Shown here: positions 52,424-61,785 of the stretch, piece by piece
How the letters are laid out: every line of letters starts with the position of its first letter
Numbering within the stretch: position 1 is the first letter of the stretch
Assembly (NCBI RefSeq): GCF_036924715.1
Contig: NZ_JAZHSB010000001.1
Coordinates: 372,001 to 436,000 of the forward strand
DNA from: Bradyrhizobium sp. AZCC 1721
GTDB taxonomy: Bacteria > Pseudomonadota > Alphaproteobacteria > Rhizobiales > Xanthobacteraceae
DNA length: 64,000 nucleotides
Direction: 5' to 3'
Made by a program: the position numbers and the translations under genes
The notes under the pieces: generated by a model
The model's input: only the letters and a program-made list of their open reading frames with translations
The model's database searches: none
What the model was told of the DNA's origin: nothing

Positions 52424-53635
52424 TTGTCTCTCGCCAAGAACGTCGAATTCTTGCGCCATTTCCCGAAGCTGAACGGGTTCAATGGCCTGGGAATCTATGG
52501 CCGAAGCACGTTGCCAGGGGCCGGCAGTCCGCTCGTCGAAATCAGCGGATTCGGCACCAATCCAGGCGCGCTCAAAATGTTCGCGTTCGTGCCGGAGCAA
52601 TTGCTGCCCGCACGCGCCCTTGTCGTCGTGCTGCATGGCTGCGGCCAGACCGCGGCCGGTTACGATTTCGGCACCGGCTGGTCGACGCTCGCCAAACGCT
52701 ACGGGTTTGCGTTGCTCATGCCCGAGCAGCAGGCGTCGAACAACGCCAACACCTGCTTCAACTGGTTCAATCCGGGCGACATCGCGCGCGGCCGCGGCGA
52801 GGCCGCTTCGATCCGTCAGATGGTTGCGCGGATGGTCGCCGATCACAAACTCGATTCGCGCCGCATCTTCATCACGGGGCTTTCCGCCGGCGGCGCGATG
52901 ACCTCGGTGATGTTGGCGACCTATCCGGACGTGTTTGCGGGTGGTGCCATCATCGCCGGTCTGCCCTACGGTATCGCCAGCAATGTCCGCGAAGCGCTCG
53001 GCGGCATGATGCAGTCGACATCACGCCCCGCCGGCAAGCTGGGCGATCTCGTGCGCAAGGCCTCCAAGCACAGGGGGCCATGGCCGAAAGTATCGGTATG
53101 GCACGGCAGCGCCGACCGCACCGTCAACCCGGGCAACGCCAATGAGATCGTCAAGCAGTGGCTCGACGTCCACGGCCTGCCGGCGGCGCCGATGTCGATG
53201 GGAGACGTCGACGGCCATCCGCGCGAGGTGTGGTGGAACGAAGACGGCGAGACCGTCGTGGAGTCCTATACCATCACCGATATGGCCCACGGTACGCCGC
53301 TGGGGCTTGCCGGCAATGACGAGCGCTACGGCGCGGAAGGCGCGTTCCTGATCGAGGCGGGAATTTCCTCGTCGTATCACATCGCAAATTTTTTCGGCCT
53401 GACCGAGCGCGTCAGTCCGGCCAGCGAAGCGGCCAGGCCAGCGCAGGCGCCAAAGATCGTTCGGTCGGCTGCCACGGAATCCCTGCAGTCGTCCGATATC
53501 GCCGCAAGACTCTGGTCGAGGACCCACCAGCCGGTTCGCGAACACAAGCCGGCGCCGCGCGAACCGAAGCGCCGCGGCATCGATGTCGGCAGCGTCATCA
53601 CCCGCGCGCTGACGGCCGCAGGCTTGATGAAGTAG
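52424..53635 (+). CDS. PHB-depolymerase-type esterase (alpha/beta hydrolase)
   Basis: This 403-residue protein matches extracellular polyhydroxybutyrate depolymerase/esterase LpqC-like hydrolases: LVVVLHGCGQTAAGYD, the nucleophile in GLSAGGAMTSVMLATYPDVFAGG, WHGSADRTVNPGN, and the catalytic His in ITDMAHGTPL. It starts with TTG after CAGGAG. No classical signal peptide is visible, so it may act in the cytoplasm, on an intracellular polymer or oligomers. The last 80 residues are Pro/Arg/Ala-rich and end with a helical GSVITRALTAAGLMK tail. Confidence 0.88.
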   Translation: MSLAKNVEFLRHFPKLNGFNGLGIYGRSTLPGAGSPLVEISGFGTNPGALKMFAFVPEQLLPARALVVVLHGCGQTAAGYDFGTGWSTLAKRYGFALLMPEQQASNNANTCFNWFNPGDIARGRGEAASIRQMVARMVADHKLDSRRIFITGLSAGGAMTSVMLATYPDVFAGGAIIAGLPYGIASNVREALGGMMQSTSRPAGKLGDLVRKASKHRGPWPKVSVWHGSADRTVNPGNANEIVKQWLDVHGLPAAPMSMGDVDGHPREVWWNEDGETVVESYTITDMAHGTPLGLAGNDERYGAEGAFLIEAGISSSYHIANFFGLTERVSPASEAARPAQAPKIVRSAATESLQSSDIAARLWSRTHQPVREHKPAPREPKRRGIDVGSVITRALTAAGLMK

Positions 53636-53669
53636 CCGGACACCACAGCGTCAGCCGGACAATTTCAGC

Positions 53670-54350
53670 TCACATCGCGTCGGTAAGGAACGGATTGGTC
53701 AGCCGCTCCTGACCGAGGCTGGAGCCGGCGCCATGGCCGCAGATGAAGCCGACGTCGTCGCCGAGCGGCAATAGCTTTTCCCTGATCGAATTGATCAGCG
53801 TGGCGTGGCTGCCGCCGGGCAGGTCGGTGCGCCCGACCGATCCGTTGAACAGCACGTCGCCGACATGGGCGAAGCGCAATTCCTTGTTGAAGAACACGAC
53901 GCTGCCGGGTGAATGGCCGGGGCAGTGCAGGATGTCGAAGGTGAGTTCGCCGATCGAGACCTGATCGCCTTCGTCGAGCCAGCGGTCGGGCCCGAAATTG
54001 CGCACCCCGGTGATGCCGAAGCGCTCGCCGCTCGAGACGACGTTGTCGAGCAGGAATTTATCGGCGATATGCGGACCCTCGATCTTGACCTGCAGCGCGT
54101 CACGCAAATCGGCGGCGCCGCCGACATGATCGATATGGCCGTGCGTCAGCCATATCTTCTCGACCGTGACGCCGGTCTGCTTGATCGCCTCCAGAATTTT
54201 GGGAACGTCACCGCCGGGATCGATCACCACGGCCTTCTTGGAAGGCTCGTGCCAGATGATGGTGCAGTTCTGCTCGAACAGCGTCACCGGCACGATCATC
54301 GCGCCGGCCTTCGCCTGGTTCTCGGCCTGGGTATCGGTTCTGTTTTCCAT
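53670..54350 (-). CDS. MBL-fold metallohydrolase (glyoxalase II-like, YcbL type)
   Basis: The 226-residue protein has the full metallo-beta-lactamase site THGHIDH, then HCPGHSPGSVVFF, the bridging Asp in HVGDVLF and a final His in CGHG. It begins with a 17-residue Gln/Ala-rich stretch before MIVPVTLFEQNCTI, so MIVPV (ATG 54299) is an alternative start. Such proteins are type-II glyoxalase-like thioesterases. Convergent with the esterase gene. Confidence 0.9.
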   Translation of the reverse strand: MENRTDTQAENQAKAGAMIVPVTLFEQNCTIIWHEPSKKAVVIDPGGDVPKILEAIKQTGVTVEKIWLTHGHIDHVGGAADLRDALQVKIEGPHIADKFLLDNVVSSGERFGITGVRNFGPDRWLDEGDQVSIGELTFDILHCPGHSPGSVVFFNKELRFAHVGDVLFNGSVGRTDLPGGSHATLINSIREKLLPLGDDVGFICGHGAGSSLGQERLTNPFLTDAM

Positions 54351-54535
54351 CTGGGGAACATATTCATCCCCGGAAGGTCGTCAACACGGGGTTTGCGATC
54401 ATTTTGTATCCGGCGTGCGATCCACACGGCTCCGTGATAGCGTTGCGCGTCGTGTGACGGGTTGGAGTGCGACGTCTTGTATCGCCTTCGCCGGCCAGTT
54501 TCGGATTTCATCGGGGTTCGGCAGTTGGGATTTCC

Positions 54536-55369
54536 ATGAGCCAGGATTCTGCATCGAATAAGGCTTCGACATCGTCGCTGGTCGGGCCTCGCACCACGGC
54601 TCGCGCCTTCTTTGTCAGCGATCGCCTGAACACGTCGGGCCTTGAGCGCGGCGATGTCCTTGCCACCACACCGCTTGCGTTTCGCGTCAACGAGAATGGT
54701 GTCGCGATTCTCTTCCGCTATGGCGTGGTGGTCCTGATCGGACTGAACGCGCTGGAAGAAGAGGAATTCCTTCGCGGCCTTGACAAGCGCATGACGGGCA
54801 AGTTTGCGCGGCGTGACGAGGAAATCGCAATCGTCGAGCTGGCCCCGGAAAGGGAGGACCAGATTCCACCGGGCGGGCCGATCTGTCTGCAAAGCCTTTC
54901 GCCCGAGCGGCTGATCCTGATCGGCGAGGCGCTGGCGAAGAGCGTCGTTCTGGCTCGGCATGAACGCGAGGTTGCCAGCGTATTTGACACGACCGAACCG
55001 TTCGCGCGGGAACTGGCGCTGAGCGGGCGTATGCGCGGCAGCCGTCGCTCGATCCTGAAAAATATCGGCAGCGCGCTACTGGTGCGGCATCGGGTGTCGG
55101 GGCCGGTCGAGGTGGCAGAGAAACCCGACGTGCTCTGGGACAAGCCGCATTTGGAGCGGCTGTATGCCCGGCTGGAGGACGAGTACGAGCTCAATGAGCG
55201 TGCGGAATCGCTGAACCACAAGCTCGCCGTGATTGCCGAGAGCGCGCAGGTGTTGACCGATATCATCGACACGCGTCGCTCGCTTCGGCTCGAAGTGATC
55301 ATCGTGCTCCTGATCCTGTTCGAGGTTCTGGTGACGATCTATCAACTCGCCATGGGTCGGCACCCCTGA
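54536..55369 (+). CDS. RMD1/DUF155-family membrane protein
   Basis: The 277-residue protein matches the RMD1/YagE (DUF155) family: FRVNENGVAILFRYGVVVLIGL, QSLSPERLILIGEALAKSVVLARHE, a long helical stretch ERLYARLEDEYELNERAESLNHKLAVI and a C-terminal membrane helix LEVIIVLLILFEVLVTIYQL. Yeast members are involved in sporulation or mitochondrial membrane organisation; the bacterial role is unknown. ATG 54536 is used, with the open frame to 54467 rejected. Confidence 0.9.
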   Translation: MSQDSASNKASTSSLVGPRTTARAFFVSDRLNTSGLERGDVLATTPLAFRVNENGVAILFRYGVVVLIGLNALEEEEFLRGLDKRMTGKFARRDEEIAIVELAPEREDQIPPGGPICLQSLSPERLILIGEALAKSVVLARHEREVASVFDTTEPFARELALSGRMRGSRRSILKNIGSALLVRHRVSGPVEVAEKPDVLWDKPHLERLYARLEDEYELNERAESLNHKLAVIAESAQVLTDIIDTRRSLRLEVIIVLLILFEVLVTIYQLAMGRHP

Positions 55370-55372
55370 GCT

Positions 55373-55460
55373 TTGTCGTCCCGGCCAAGCGAGCCAACGG
55401 GTCGCGCGAACGCGCGCCCGATGACAGGCTCCGCGAGCGCCGAGCCGGGGGCCGGGGAAC
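55373..55460. repeat. Dispersed GTCGTCCCGGCC-type intergenic repeat
   Basis: Directly after the DUF155 gene is a unit starting TTTGTCGTCCCGGCC with GCGCGAACGCGCGC and GGCTCCGCGAGCGCCGAGCC inverted sequences, ending near GCCGGGG. The order of words (GCGAGCCAACGGGTCGCGCG, GATGACAGGCTCCGCGAG) is that of a dispersed Bradyrhizobium repeat I recall. It forms several hairpins and probably ends the upstream transcript. Confidence 0.6.
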
Positions 55461-55528
55461 AAATTTGCGGCCGACGCGGCGAGGGACCGCCTGTTGGACG
55501 GCCCGGAATCGGCTAAGGTTCGAGCGCC

Positions 55529-56014
55529 ATGGAATCACCCGCCCGCCACATCAGCCTCGCGCCTCCGCCCGACCGTCGTCAGTCGGAGACGGCGCTGGCG
55601 ATCGCGCGCGGCACCGCGCGGCTGCTGCGGTCGCTGGGCTTTTCGTGCGTCAGCGAATTGCCGCTACCGTCGGGCCGGCGTGCCGACCTGGTGGCGCTGA
55701 ACGAGAAGGGCGAGATCTGGATCGTCGAGATCAAGTCATCCGTGGAGGATCTGCGCGCCGACCAGAAATGGCAGGATTACCGGATGCATTGCGACCGGCT
55801 GTTCTTCGCCTTCACGCTGGATTTGCCGTGCGAGATCTTCCCGCAAGATACCGGCCTGATCATTGCCGACGCCTATGGCGCACACCTGCATTGCGAGGCG
55901 CCCGAGCATCGCCTGCCGGCCGCAACGCGCAAATCGATGACGGTGAGGTTCGCGATGGCCGCCGCGCAGCGCATCAACCGGCTGGTCGATCCGCAGGGTC
56001 ACGGCGAGTTTTAG
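55529..56014 (+). CDS. mmcB: MmcB-family DNA repair protein
   Basis: The 161-residue protein matches MmcB (DUF1052). The PD-(D/E)xK nuclease core is RRADLVALNEKGEIWIVEIKSS (Asp53 and Glu/Lys of the ExK), followed by DQKWQDYRMHCDRLFFAF and a C-terminal helix. In Caulobacter, MmcB acts with the error-prone polymerase system in resistance to crosslinking damage. Start ATG 55529. It stands alone, and a GC-rich hairpin without T-tract follows at 56098-56121. Confidence 0.9.
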   Translation: MESPARHISLAPPPDRRQSETALAIARGTARLLRSLGFSCVSELPLPSGRRADLVALNEKGEIWIVEIKSSVEDLRADQKWQDYRMHCDRLFFAFTLDLPCEIFPQDTGLIIADAYGAHLHCEAPEHRLPAATRKSMTVRFAMAAAQRINRLVDPQGHGEF

Positions 56015-56390
56015 ACCGCGAAGCGGGTTCGCCGGCGCATCCGCAATTCGAGAGCGCGTCTGCCAAATGCAGCCAACGAGACGGGCGGGCCGGTACAGAG
56101 CCCGCCGCGCTAGCGGCGCTCTGCCCCGAATTCATAATCGATGATGTCAGCTTTTGAGCGCACAGCGGACTCGGATCGGAGATTGCGCGAGGTTCGAAAT
56201 GGGCCACTTCCGGACATCGCCGGACTCAACGTCACGCCACATCTCGACTGATCGATCTTCGCTCTCGCCTGTGCGGCGCGACATGGCTATTCGCTAGCAG
56301 GCAGGAACACAAATTAGCGATCAAAGTTACACAGACGCGCTCTTCTCATCGTGCGTAGCCCTACGATAGGGAGCGGACCAGGATTGAGCC
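56015..56390. other. 376-base intergenic region
   Basis: No gene is visible. A hairpin GAGC-CC-GCCGC-GCTA-GCGGC-GCTC lies at 56098-56121 and may mark the end of mmcB. A small dyad ATCGT/ACGAT lies just before the DUF2945 gene, in an AT-richer stretch that likely holds its promoter. Confidence 0.5.
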
Positions 56391-56603
56391 ATGGCCAAAG
56401 CGTTTAAGGTTGGCGATCACGTGAGCTGGAATTCGGAAGCCGGACGTGTGCGCGGAAAAATCATCAAAGTGCACAAACGAGCAGTCAACTATAAAGGCCA
56501 CATCCACCGTGCTACACGGGAGGATCCGCAGTATGAAATCAAGAGCGACAAGACCGATCACATCGCCTTGCACAAGGCCGGGGTGTTGAGGCGCCTCGGC
56601 TGA
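56391..56603 (+). CDS. DUF2945 (hypervirulence-associated TUDOR domain) protein
   Basis: The 70-residue protein reads KVGDHVSWNSEAGRVRGKIIKVHKR, VNYKGHIHRATREDPQYEIKSDKTDHIALHKAGVLRRL, the complete DUF2945 domain, predicted to be a small SH3/Tudor-like beta barrel. In this family it stands alone or follows DNA-related genes; its partner is unknown. Confidence 0.88.
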   Translation: MAKAFKVGDHVSWNSEAGRVRGKIIKVHKRAVNYKGHIHRATREDPQYEIKSDKTDHIALHKAGVLRRLG

Positions 56604-56652
56604 TGGCCCGACCGTGAATTCGAAAGCACTGCGGCCGGCGTGACGTCGTGTA

Positions 56653-56871
56653 CTAAGTCCGCTTGCGCACGCCAGTGGAAACGGTCTCGTGTGCACGCAC
56701 CGGGGTGCAGGTCGTGACTACGAGCGCAAACCTGCTGCACTGCCAGTCAGCGCCGAGCGCGGCGCTGGTGGGTGATGTCAGGTTGACCGACAGTAATGCC
56801 ACTACGCAGGCAAACACCATCCACGCCGCGATCAGCACCGCTCCCTTGTGGGTCCTTGGGTGGGAAATCAT
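56653..56871 (-). CDS. Small exported or membrane-anchored hypothetical protein
   Basis: The 72-residue product has one hydrophobic segment (about residues 10-28, AVLIAAWMVFACVVALLSV) and a short outside part with two cysteines (WQCSR, TTCTPV). An AGGAGCC ribosome binding site precedes ATG 56871; the open frame further up to 56919 lacks one. The GADWQCSRxALVVTTCTPV stretch resembles small Bradyrhizobium proteins I have seen without a known function. Confidence 0.55.
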   Translation of the reverse strand: MISHPRTHKGAVLIAAWMVFACVVALLSVNLTSPTSAALGADWQCSRFALVVTTCTPVRAHETVSTGVRKRT

Positions 56872-56932
56872 GGCCTTGGCTCCTGTACGATGGCCGGAAG
56901 AATAAGGGGCAGGCTCCACAGTCCTTGGTGAT

Positions 56933-58315
56933 CTAACTCACATCCTGGTCCACATTTTTCGCTAATGGCCCCACGGCGTGCGCGATTGCTGGCACTGGAT
57001 CAGCGCCGCAGCCGGATTCGCGCGCCGGGGCAAACAGCATCTTTATTCGATCACCTCGCCGGCACGAGGCGAGCAGCGTGGGCGGAATGTCAACGCCGAG
57101 CGCCTTGGCTGTCCTGAGATCGACGACCAGCTCAAACTTGGTTGGCTGCTCGACGGGCAGGTCGGCGGGCTTCGCGTGCGGCTGCCTGGGTTTGATCTTG
57201 ATCAAGTTCAGCATCGTCGCCGCCACGATCATCACCAACACGCCACCAACGCTGAGCGTGATCTGCAGCGCAAGTCCGTCCGAGATGTCGAGCAGCGCCA
57301 GGTGGCTGGCGAACGTCAAGAGAACGCCGACGCAATAGATTGGCAGCGAGTTCTGGCCACAGAGGATCGCGCCGCGCATCACCGGCGTCATCAACCCTCG
57401 CCACTTGCGGGGCACGAGCCATGCCGCCAAAACCGCAAGGGCCAAAAAATGCAGCAGTCGCAATGGATCGAGATTCGATTTGTCCATCGGGAAAAGCACC
57501 GTCAGCAGCGCCTGCGGGACCAGCACTTCCAGCGGTTTGATGCGCCAGCTCAACGCGATGATGAGGCTGAACACCAGATAGAGAACGGCAGCCACAAGCG
57601 CGGCGCGCGAGGTCCCCCACGGCCGGGCTCTCTCGCCTTCGATCATCCACCACGCGCCAAGCACGATCAGCAGCTGCCAGGCCAGCGGATTGAAGGCCCA
57701 GTGGCCGTTCGGCCAGGCCGGGACGGTCCAGCCAAAGACATGCACCAGCACATAAAGCGCCAGCGAGGCGCCAAGCGTTGCGTTCGGCGCTCGCAGCAGC
57801 AGCCACAGCAGCGGCGCAAACAAGAGGTGAAGAAGCACGAAGACCGGCAACACGTCGGTGTTGACCGGACGGTATTGCAGGATCGCCGCGCGCGCGAACG
57901 TTGCGCCCGGATGGTCCAACAAGATACGCGTATTGCTCTCGTCAGCAATACGGCCCGTGCCTGCGAGGTGAACCAGGATGGCGCAGGCGAGCGTGAGCAG
58001 CAGAAATGCGACATAAATGTCCCAGCTTCGCCGCAGCGTTCGGCTGATCACTCCGGTCCAGCCCTCGCAGCGCCATGCTTTGCCGTAGGCCAGCGCGCAG
58101 GTTACGCCCGAGACGAACATGAACACTTCCGCGGCATCGCTGAAGCCGTAGTTCCGCAGCGTCAGCCAGCTCCCGATGTTGTTGGGGACATGGTCAAGAA
58201 AGATGCACCAGAGCGCGATGCCCCGGCAGGCATCTATTCGCAGGTCACGACCCTGGCCTTTCAGCTCCGGCAGCGCGCCTACCAATGGCTTCGGGGTGGC
58301 GGTTCGATCATCCAT
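56933..58315 (-). CDS. opgC: OpgC-type membrane protein with a fused ABC substrate-binding protein tail
   Basis: Residues 1 to about 375 (numbering from ATG 58315) are a complete Opg[44 protein letters not shown], 10 or so membrane helices, ending [11 protein letters not shown]. OpgC succinylates osmoregulated periplasmic glucans. It then runs into [20 protein letters not shown] and [14 protein letters not shown], the C-terminus of the ABC_sub_bind family, followed by about 45 unrelated residues. One extra base near 57068 has removed that family's ARAxEVIE stop, which is still readable (GTGATCGAATAA, stop at 57043-57045). The extra 80 residues are probably non-functional. Confidence 0.87.
   Translation of the reverse strand: MDDRTATPKPLVGALPELKGQGRDLRIDACRGIALWCIFLDHVPNNIGSWLTLRNYGFSDAAEVFMFVSGVTCALAYGKAWRCEGWTGVISRTLRRSWDIYVAFLLLTLACAILVHLAGTGRIADESNTRILLDHPGATFARAAILQYRPVNTDVLPVFVLLHLLFAPLLWLLLRAPNATLGASLALYVLVHVFGWTVPAWPNGHWAFNPLAWQLLIVLGAWWMIEGERARPWGTSRAALVAAVLYLVFSLIIALSWRIKPLEVLVPQALLTVLFPMDKSNLDPLRLLHFLALAVLAAWLVPRKWRGLMTPVMRGAILCGQNSLPIYCVGVLLTFASHLALLDISDGLALQITLSVGGVLVMIVAATMLNLIKIKPRQPHAKPADLPVEQPTKFELVVDLRTAKALGVDIPPTLLASCRRGDRIKMLFAPARESGCGADPVPAIAHAVGPLAKNVDQDVS
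57043..57170 (-). pseudogene. 3' remnant of an ABC substrate-binding protein gene inside the opgC frame
   Basis: About 127 bases encode the ABC_sub_bind C-terminus, in frame with opgC until a one-base insertion near 57068. Beyond it the family ending A-R-A-G-E-V-I-E-stop is preserved in the next frame. This marks a past deletion or recombination joining opgC to the 3' end of such a gene. Confidence 0.7.
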
Positions 58316-58732
58316 CTGGTTGCCCCATCCGGCGTGCGAGCGCGCTTCAAGAGGGACCGAATTTGATAAAAAACATCGCCGCCGCACTGCCGGATCGTGA
58401 CAACGCCGCAGTCTAGAGCTGCTTCACGCCGAACTCGGCCACGAAAAGCTATTGCGATAACGACCATATGCGCTTGGTAGAATCTCCTAGCGCGTGAGGC
58501 TATCCGTTGACGATTATCGTTCAGCGGCTCGGCGCGCGTAAATCAGCCGGAGGTCCACACAGACAGGTTCCTAGGTCCTATGATTAAGGTACCGTAGAGA
58601 TCTCGGCATCAATTGATGGACGGATTCGGGAGCCAGTCTTCCGCCAGCCTCTTCCTCGCCAAAGACCCGAAGGTGGGTATATGATATTCTTTTCAATTGG
58701 ATCTCCGTGCAATGGGATGACGGAGAGCTTTT
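58316..58732 (+). promoter_or_regulatory. 417-base region with hairpin over the response-regulator start
   Basis: This comparatively AT-rich divergent region between opgC and the response regulator has no gene. CTCCGT (58703-58708) and ACGGAG (58720-58725) form a 6-bp stem with an 11-base loop whose right arm contains the GGAG ribosome binding site of the gene starting at 58733, so folding could limit its translation. Confidence 0.4.
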
Positions 58733-59395
58733 ATGAAAGTTCTTATTGTCGACGATCATGCATTGATTCGCGAGGCGTTGCGCGGTGTCCTGAAACAACT
58801 GAAGCGAGACGCCGTCATATTTGAAGCTTCGAACAGCCGTCAGGCAATGCACATAGTCGAGGAACATCCCGACATCAGCCTCATTTTGCTTGATATCAAT
58901 TTGCCTGATCGAGATGGCTTCTCTGTCCTCCGCGAACTGCGAGACCGCTATGCGACCATTGCTATCATCATTCTCTCATCCTCGGATGATCAAGATACAG
59001 TCAAGCGCGCTTTCAAACTTGGCGCTCTGGGTTTCATCCCGAAGACTACCGAACGTGAGGTCATGCTCAACGCCATTAAGTTAGTGTTCTCCGGTGGTAT
59101 TTACATTCCCTCGGAGATTCTGGAGGAAACAACGTCTCCGCGGCTTACAAATAAGCTAGCAACGCACGACTCTCTTAAGGATCTCGGGTTGACTGATCGG
59201 CAGATTGAAGTGCTTGCGCTCCTGATGAAGGGAAAAAGCAACAAGGTCATTGCCAAGACCCTCAATATGGCGGTGCCGACAGTGAAGAACCACGTCACGG
59301 TCGTTCTCAAGGCACTCGGCGTAACAAGCCGCACCGAGGCAGTAATTAAAGTAGGAAAAATGGGCTGCGAATTGTCGCCGAAATCTGAGTCATAA
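58733..59395 (+). CDS. NarL/FixJ-type response regulator
   Basis: The 220-residue protein has a receiver domain (VLIVDDHALIREALRG, phospho-acceptor Asp54 in LLDINLPD, Lys104 in FIPK) and a LuxR-type helix-turn-helix at the end (LTDRQIEVLALLMKGKSNKVIAKTLNMAVPTVKNHVTVVLKALG). It is convergent with a MASE1 hybrid kinase gene, overlapping by six bases, and may be its partner. The coding sequence is lower in GC than its neighbours, which may hint at horizontal origin. Confidence 0.92.
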   Translation: MKVLIVDDHALIREALRGVLKQLKRDAVIFEASNSRQAMHIVEEHPDISLILLDINLPDRDGFSVLRELRDRYATIAIIILSSSDDQDTVKRAFKLGALGFIPKTTEREVMLNAIKLVFSGGIYIPSEILEETTSPRLTNKLATHDSLKDLGLTDRQIEVLALLMKGKSNKVIAKTLNMAVPTVKNHVTVVLKALGVTSRTEAVIKVGKMGCELSPKSES

Positions 59396-61510
59396 AGCCG
59401 TCCCGGTGTCTCTCCTATTGTCATGATCCATAAAGAGCTCGCGCATAACAGCGCGGAGCCGCATTGGGTCGACAGGCTTGTGCAGCAAAATGTATCCTCT
59501 ATCCTTAGCGTCACGTAATGGTTCAGGTGCCGTATCGCCGCTGATGAGAATAGCTGGAATTGATGAACCAAACGCCGCATTGATTTGTTCAATTGCTCGA
59601 ATCCCGGTCTTGCCGCTCGCAAGATGATAGTCCGAGATTATAAGATCGGGGCGTTGTTCGCGCTCAGCAAGTCGGTAAAGTGCAGCTTCGTCGGACCCGG
59701 CGGTAAGGACGGAGTATCCCCATTTGCCAAGCAATCCGCCCGTTCCCTCCTGCACAATTGGAGCATCTGCAATAACAAGAATTACCTTGCCTTCGACAGC
59801 GAATGCTGCGGGTTGAGGTGGGTCGACCGGCTCGGTGGACGTGACGCATTGATCTGCCATCGGAACCAGGATCGCGAATCGCGAACCTCGGCCCACAGTC
59901 GAAGCTAACTCGATTTGATGGTTGAGAAGCAGGCGAAGCCTGTCGACAATGGCTAAGCCAAGCCCCAGGCCGCTGTACTGGTTCCGTCCGGGGGCAGGAA
60001 CTTGGAAAAACTCGCCGAAGATATTCTGCTTCTGATCCTCAGGAATGCCGGGACCGCTATCCCATACTTCGATACGCAACATTTCACCGCGGCGACGACA
60101 TCCAACAATGATCCCGCCCTGCAAGGTATAGCGCACAGCATTGGATACCAGATTGAGCAGTATGCGTTCGAGCAGCATGGCGTCGCTGCGCACCCAGGCG
60201 TCACTTCGCCTAACACGTAGACGCAGGCCTTTTTCTCGCGTTGCCTGATCAAACCTCGTCTCTAGCGTTTCTAACAGGCGCGCGATCGGGAACTCGGTAA
60301 TTTTGGGGGTAAGCATCCCAGCATCGAGCCTGGAGATATCCAGAAGCGAATTGAACATATCGTCCATTTCTTTACGCGTTGCATCGACCCGCTCGATCGT
60401 CTTTGTTCTTTCCCGCGATTTGAGAGGCGTGCGCAACTGTGCAACGAACAGGCCTAGTGCATGTAAGGGTTGCCGCAAATCATGGCTTGCCATGGCAAGA
60501 AAGCGCGATTTTGCTGCATTGGCGAGTTCCAGCTCTTGCGTTCGCTCTGCGACCTTCCGTTCGAGTTCGATCTGCGCGCGGCGCAGACTTTCCTCCGCTT
60601 TCTTGCGCACCTCGACATCAGCACTCAGTAACAAGCTTGGAACGGTAATACTGATCAAGAACATCAACACCAGCAGGAATGAAGCGTTGAGATCCGCAGT
60701 CGTGAAGGGACCGCCGCCCATTAGCGTCCCCCAAATCGTGATGCCCGCAAGCACCAGCGCAACCGTTGCGGTGTCGCGTGGACCGCGGCGCAGCGCCGCC
60801 CACAACATTGGCAAGATCGCAAGAAAACCCAATGGATCTCGGCTTGGCGTTTGCTCGATCAGGGGACTGAAAGCAATGAGTCCAACAGTCGCTGCGGTCG
60901 CGAGGACGCCGACCGTCTCCAAAAATTCATTGCGGTTGAAAGCGTGATAGTGGCTTGATGCCCAAAGCACAATAACAGGGGCAATGACCAGCGCACCGGT
61001 CACATCTCCCAGCCACCATGTGACCCAGGCGTCCACGAAATTCGTCGGTTCGATGTACCCGGCGGTTGCAAGGCTGGTCAGTCCAATGCTGGCGCTGATT
61101 GGTGTCGCGATCACGAAGCAAATCAGAGCAAACTTCGCGACAGAATTTGGCATCGAAAACGTATTACATCCGCCCGACCATCGATTGATCAGGTAAGCGC
61201 CAACAATCGCTTCAAGAGAGTTACCGGTCGCAATCGCAATTGCGGTGGCAACCGAGCCGGCGGTCGTCGCATTGGCGATCACCGCCGCCGTGAAAATTGC
61301 GGGCCAAGTCCGATATCCCCACAATAGCACCGCCCCCAGCGCGACACCCGTCGGTGGCCAAATTGGTGTTGCACTGGGATGAATAGAGGCGAGAGCAAGG
61401 CCGCCCTTTGCCAGGGCGAAATAGATCAGTCCAATTGCGACCAGACCGCCGGCATAGCTAATGCCTCGGCGGAACTTTATCTCCGGCGTTAGTGATCGTG
61501 GATCGGACAT
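59390..61510 (-). CDS. MASE1 hybrid sensor histidine kinase
   Basis: The 706-residue protein has a MASE1 membrane sensor (about 15-310; SIHPSATPIWPPTGVALGAVLL), a coiled coil, a HisKA domain (MASHDLRQPLHALGLF), a HATPase_c domain (LVSNAVRYTLQGG, DSGPGIPEDQKQNIFGEFFQ, GLGLGLAIVDR) and a C-terminal receiver. The receiver keeps Asp in LIISDYHL and Lys in LLHKPVD, but one of the two upstream acidic residues is Ala (ILVIADAP). I use ATG 61510; the open frame to 61594 is not similar. Convergent with the NarL-type regulator. Confidence 0.9.
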   Translation of the reverse strand: MSDPRSLTPEIKFRRGISYAGGLVAIGLIYFALAKGGLALASIHPSATPIWPPTGVALGAVLLWGYRTWPAIFTAAVIANATTAGSVATAIAIATGNSLEAIVGAYLINRWSGGCNTFSMPNSVAKFALICFVIATPISASIGLTSLATAGYIEPTNFVDAWVTWWLGDVTGALVIAPVIVLWASSHYHAFNRNEFLETVGVLATAATVGLIAFSPLIEQTPSRDPLGFLAILPMLWAALRRGPRDTATVALVLAGITIWGTLMGGGPFTTADLNASFLLVLMFLISITVPSLLLSADVEVRKKAEESLRRAQIELERKVAERTQELELANAAKSRFLAMASHDLRQPLHALGLFVAQLRTPLKSRERTKTIERVDATRKEMDDMFNSLLDISRLDAGMLTPKITEFPIARLLETLETRFDQATREKGLRLRVRRSDAWVRSDAMLLERILLNLVSNAVRYTLQGGIIVGCRRRGEMLRIEVWDSGPGIPEDQKQNIFGEFFQVPAPGRNQYSGLGLGLAIVDRLRLLLNHQIELASTVGRGSRFAILVPMADQCVTSTEPVDPPQPAAFAVEGKVILVIADAPIVQEGTGGLLGKWGYSVLTAGSDEAALYRLAEREQRPDLIISDYHLASGKTGIRAIEQINAAFGSSIPAILISGDTAPEPLRDAKDRGYILLHKPVDPMRLRAVMRELFMDHDNRRDTGTAL

Positions 61511-61785
61511 CGTTGACGCCTGGACTAGGCAGTTGGATCGTCTGCCTGACTGACCCACCCCGGCGGCCACCGCAATTGCCCTGCATAATCGCAATTCGGG
61601 TTCGTTGAGAAAACTACCCAGAGGTAGCAGAACGCGCAGCTGGCAGTAAGCCTTTGCCCCGCGAAGTCTGAAAAGGGGTCATTCTCGGACATCGCGGCTA
61701 GACCCTCGAGGTCCGCTCTTCCCTGACCAGCGGACATTTGTCGGGACGTCGATCACAGCCACCAAGTGCCAAGGGCGGAAGTCGA

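Noticed and set aside
56978..58366. 462-codon Arg/Gln-rich frame opposite opgC
   Set aside because: Antisense of a clear membrane protein; composition is that of a shadow frame.
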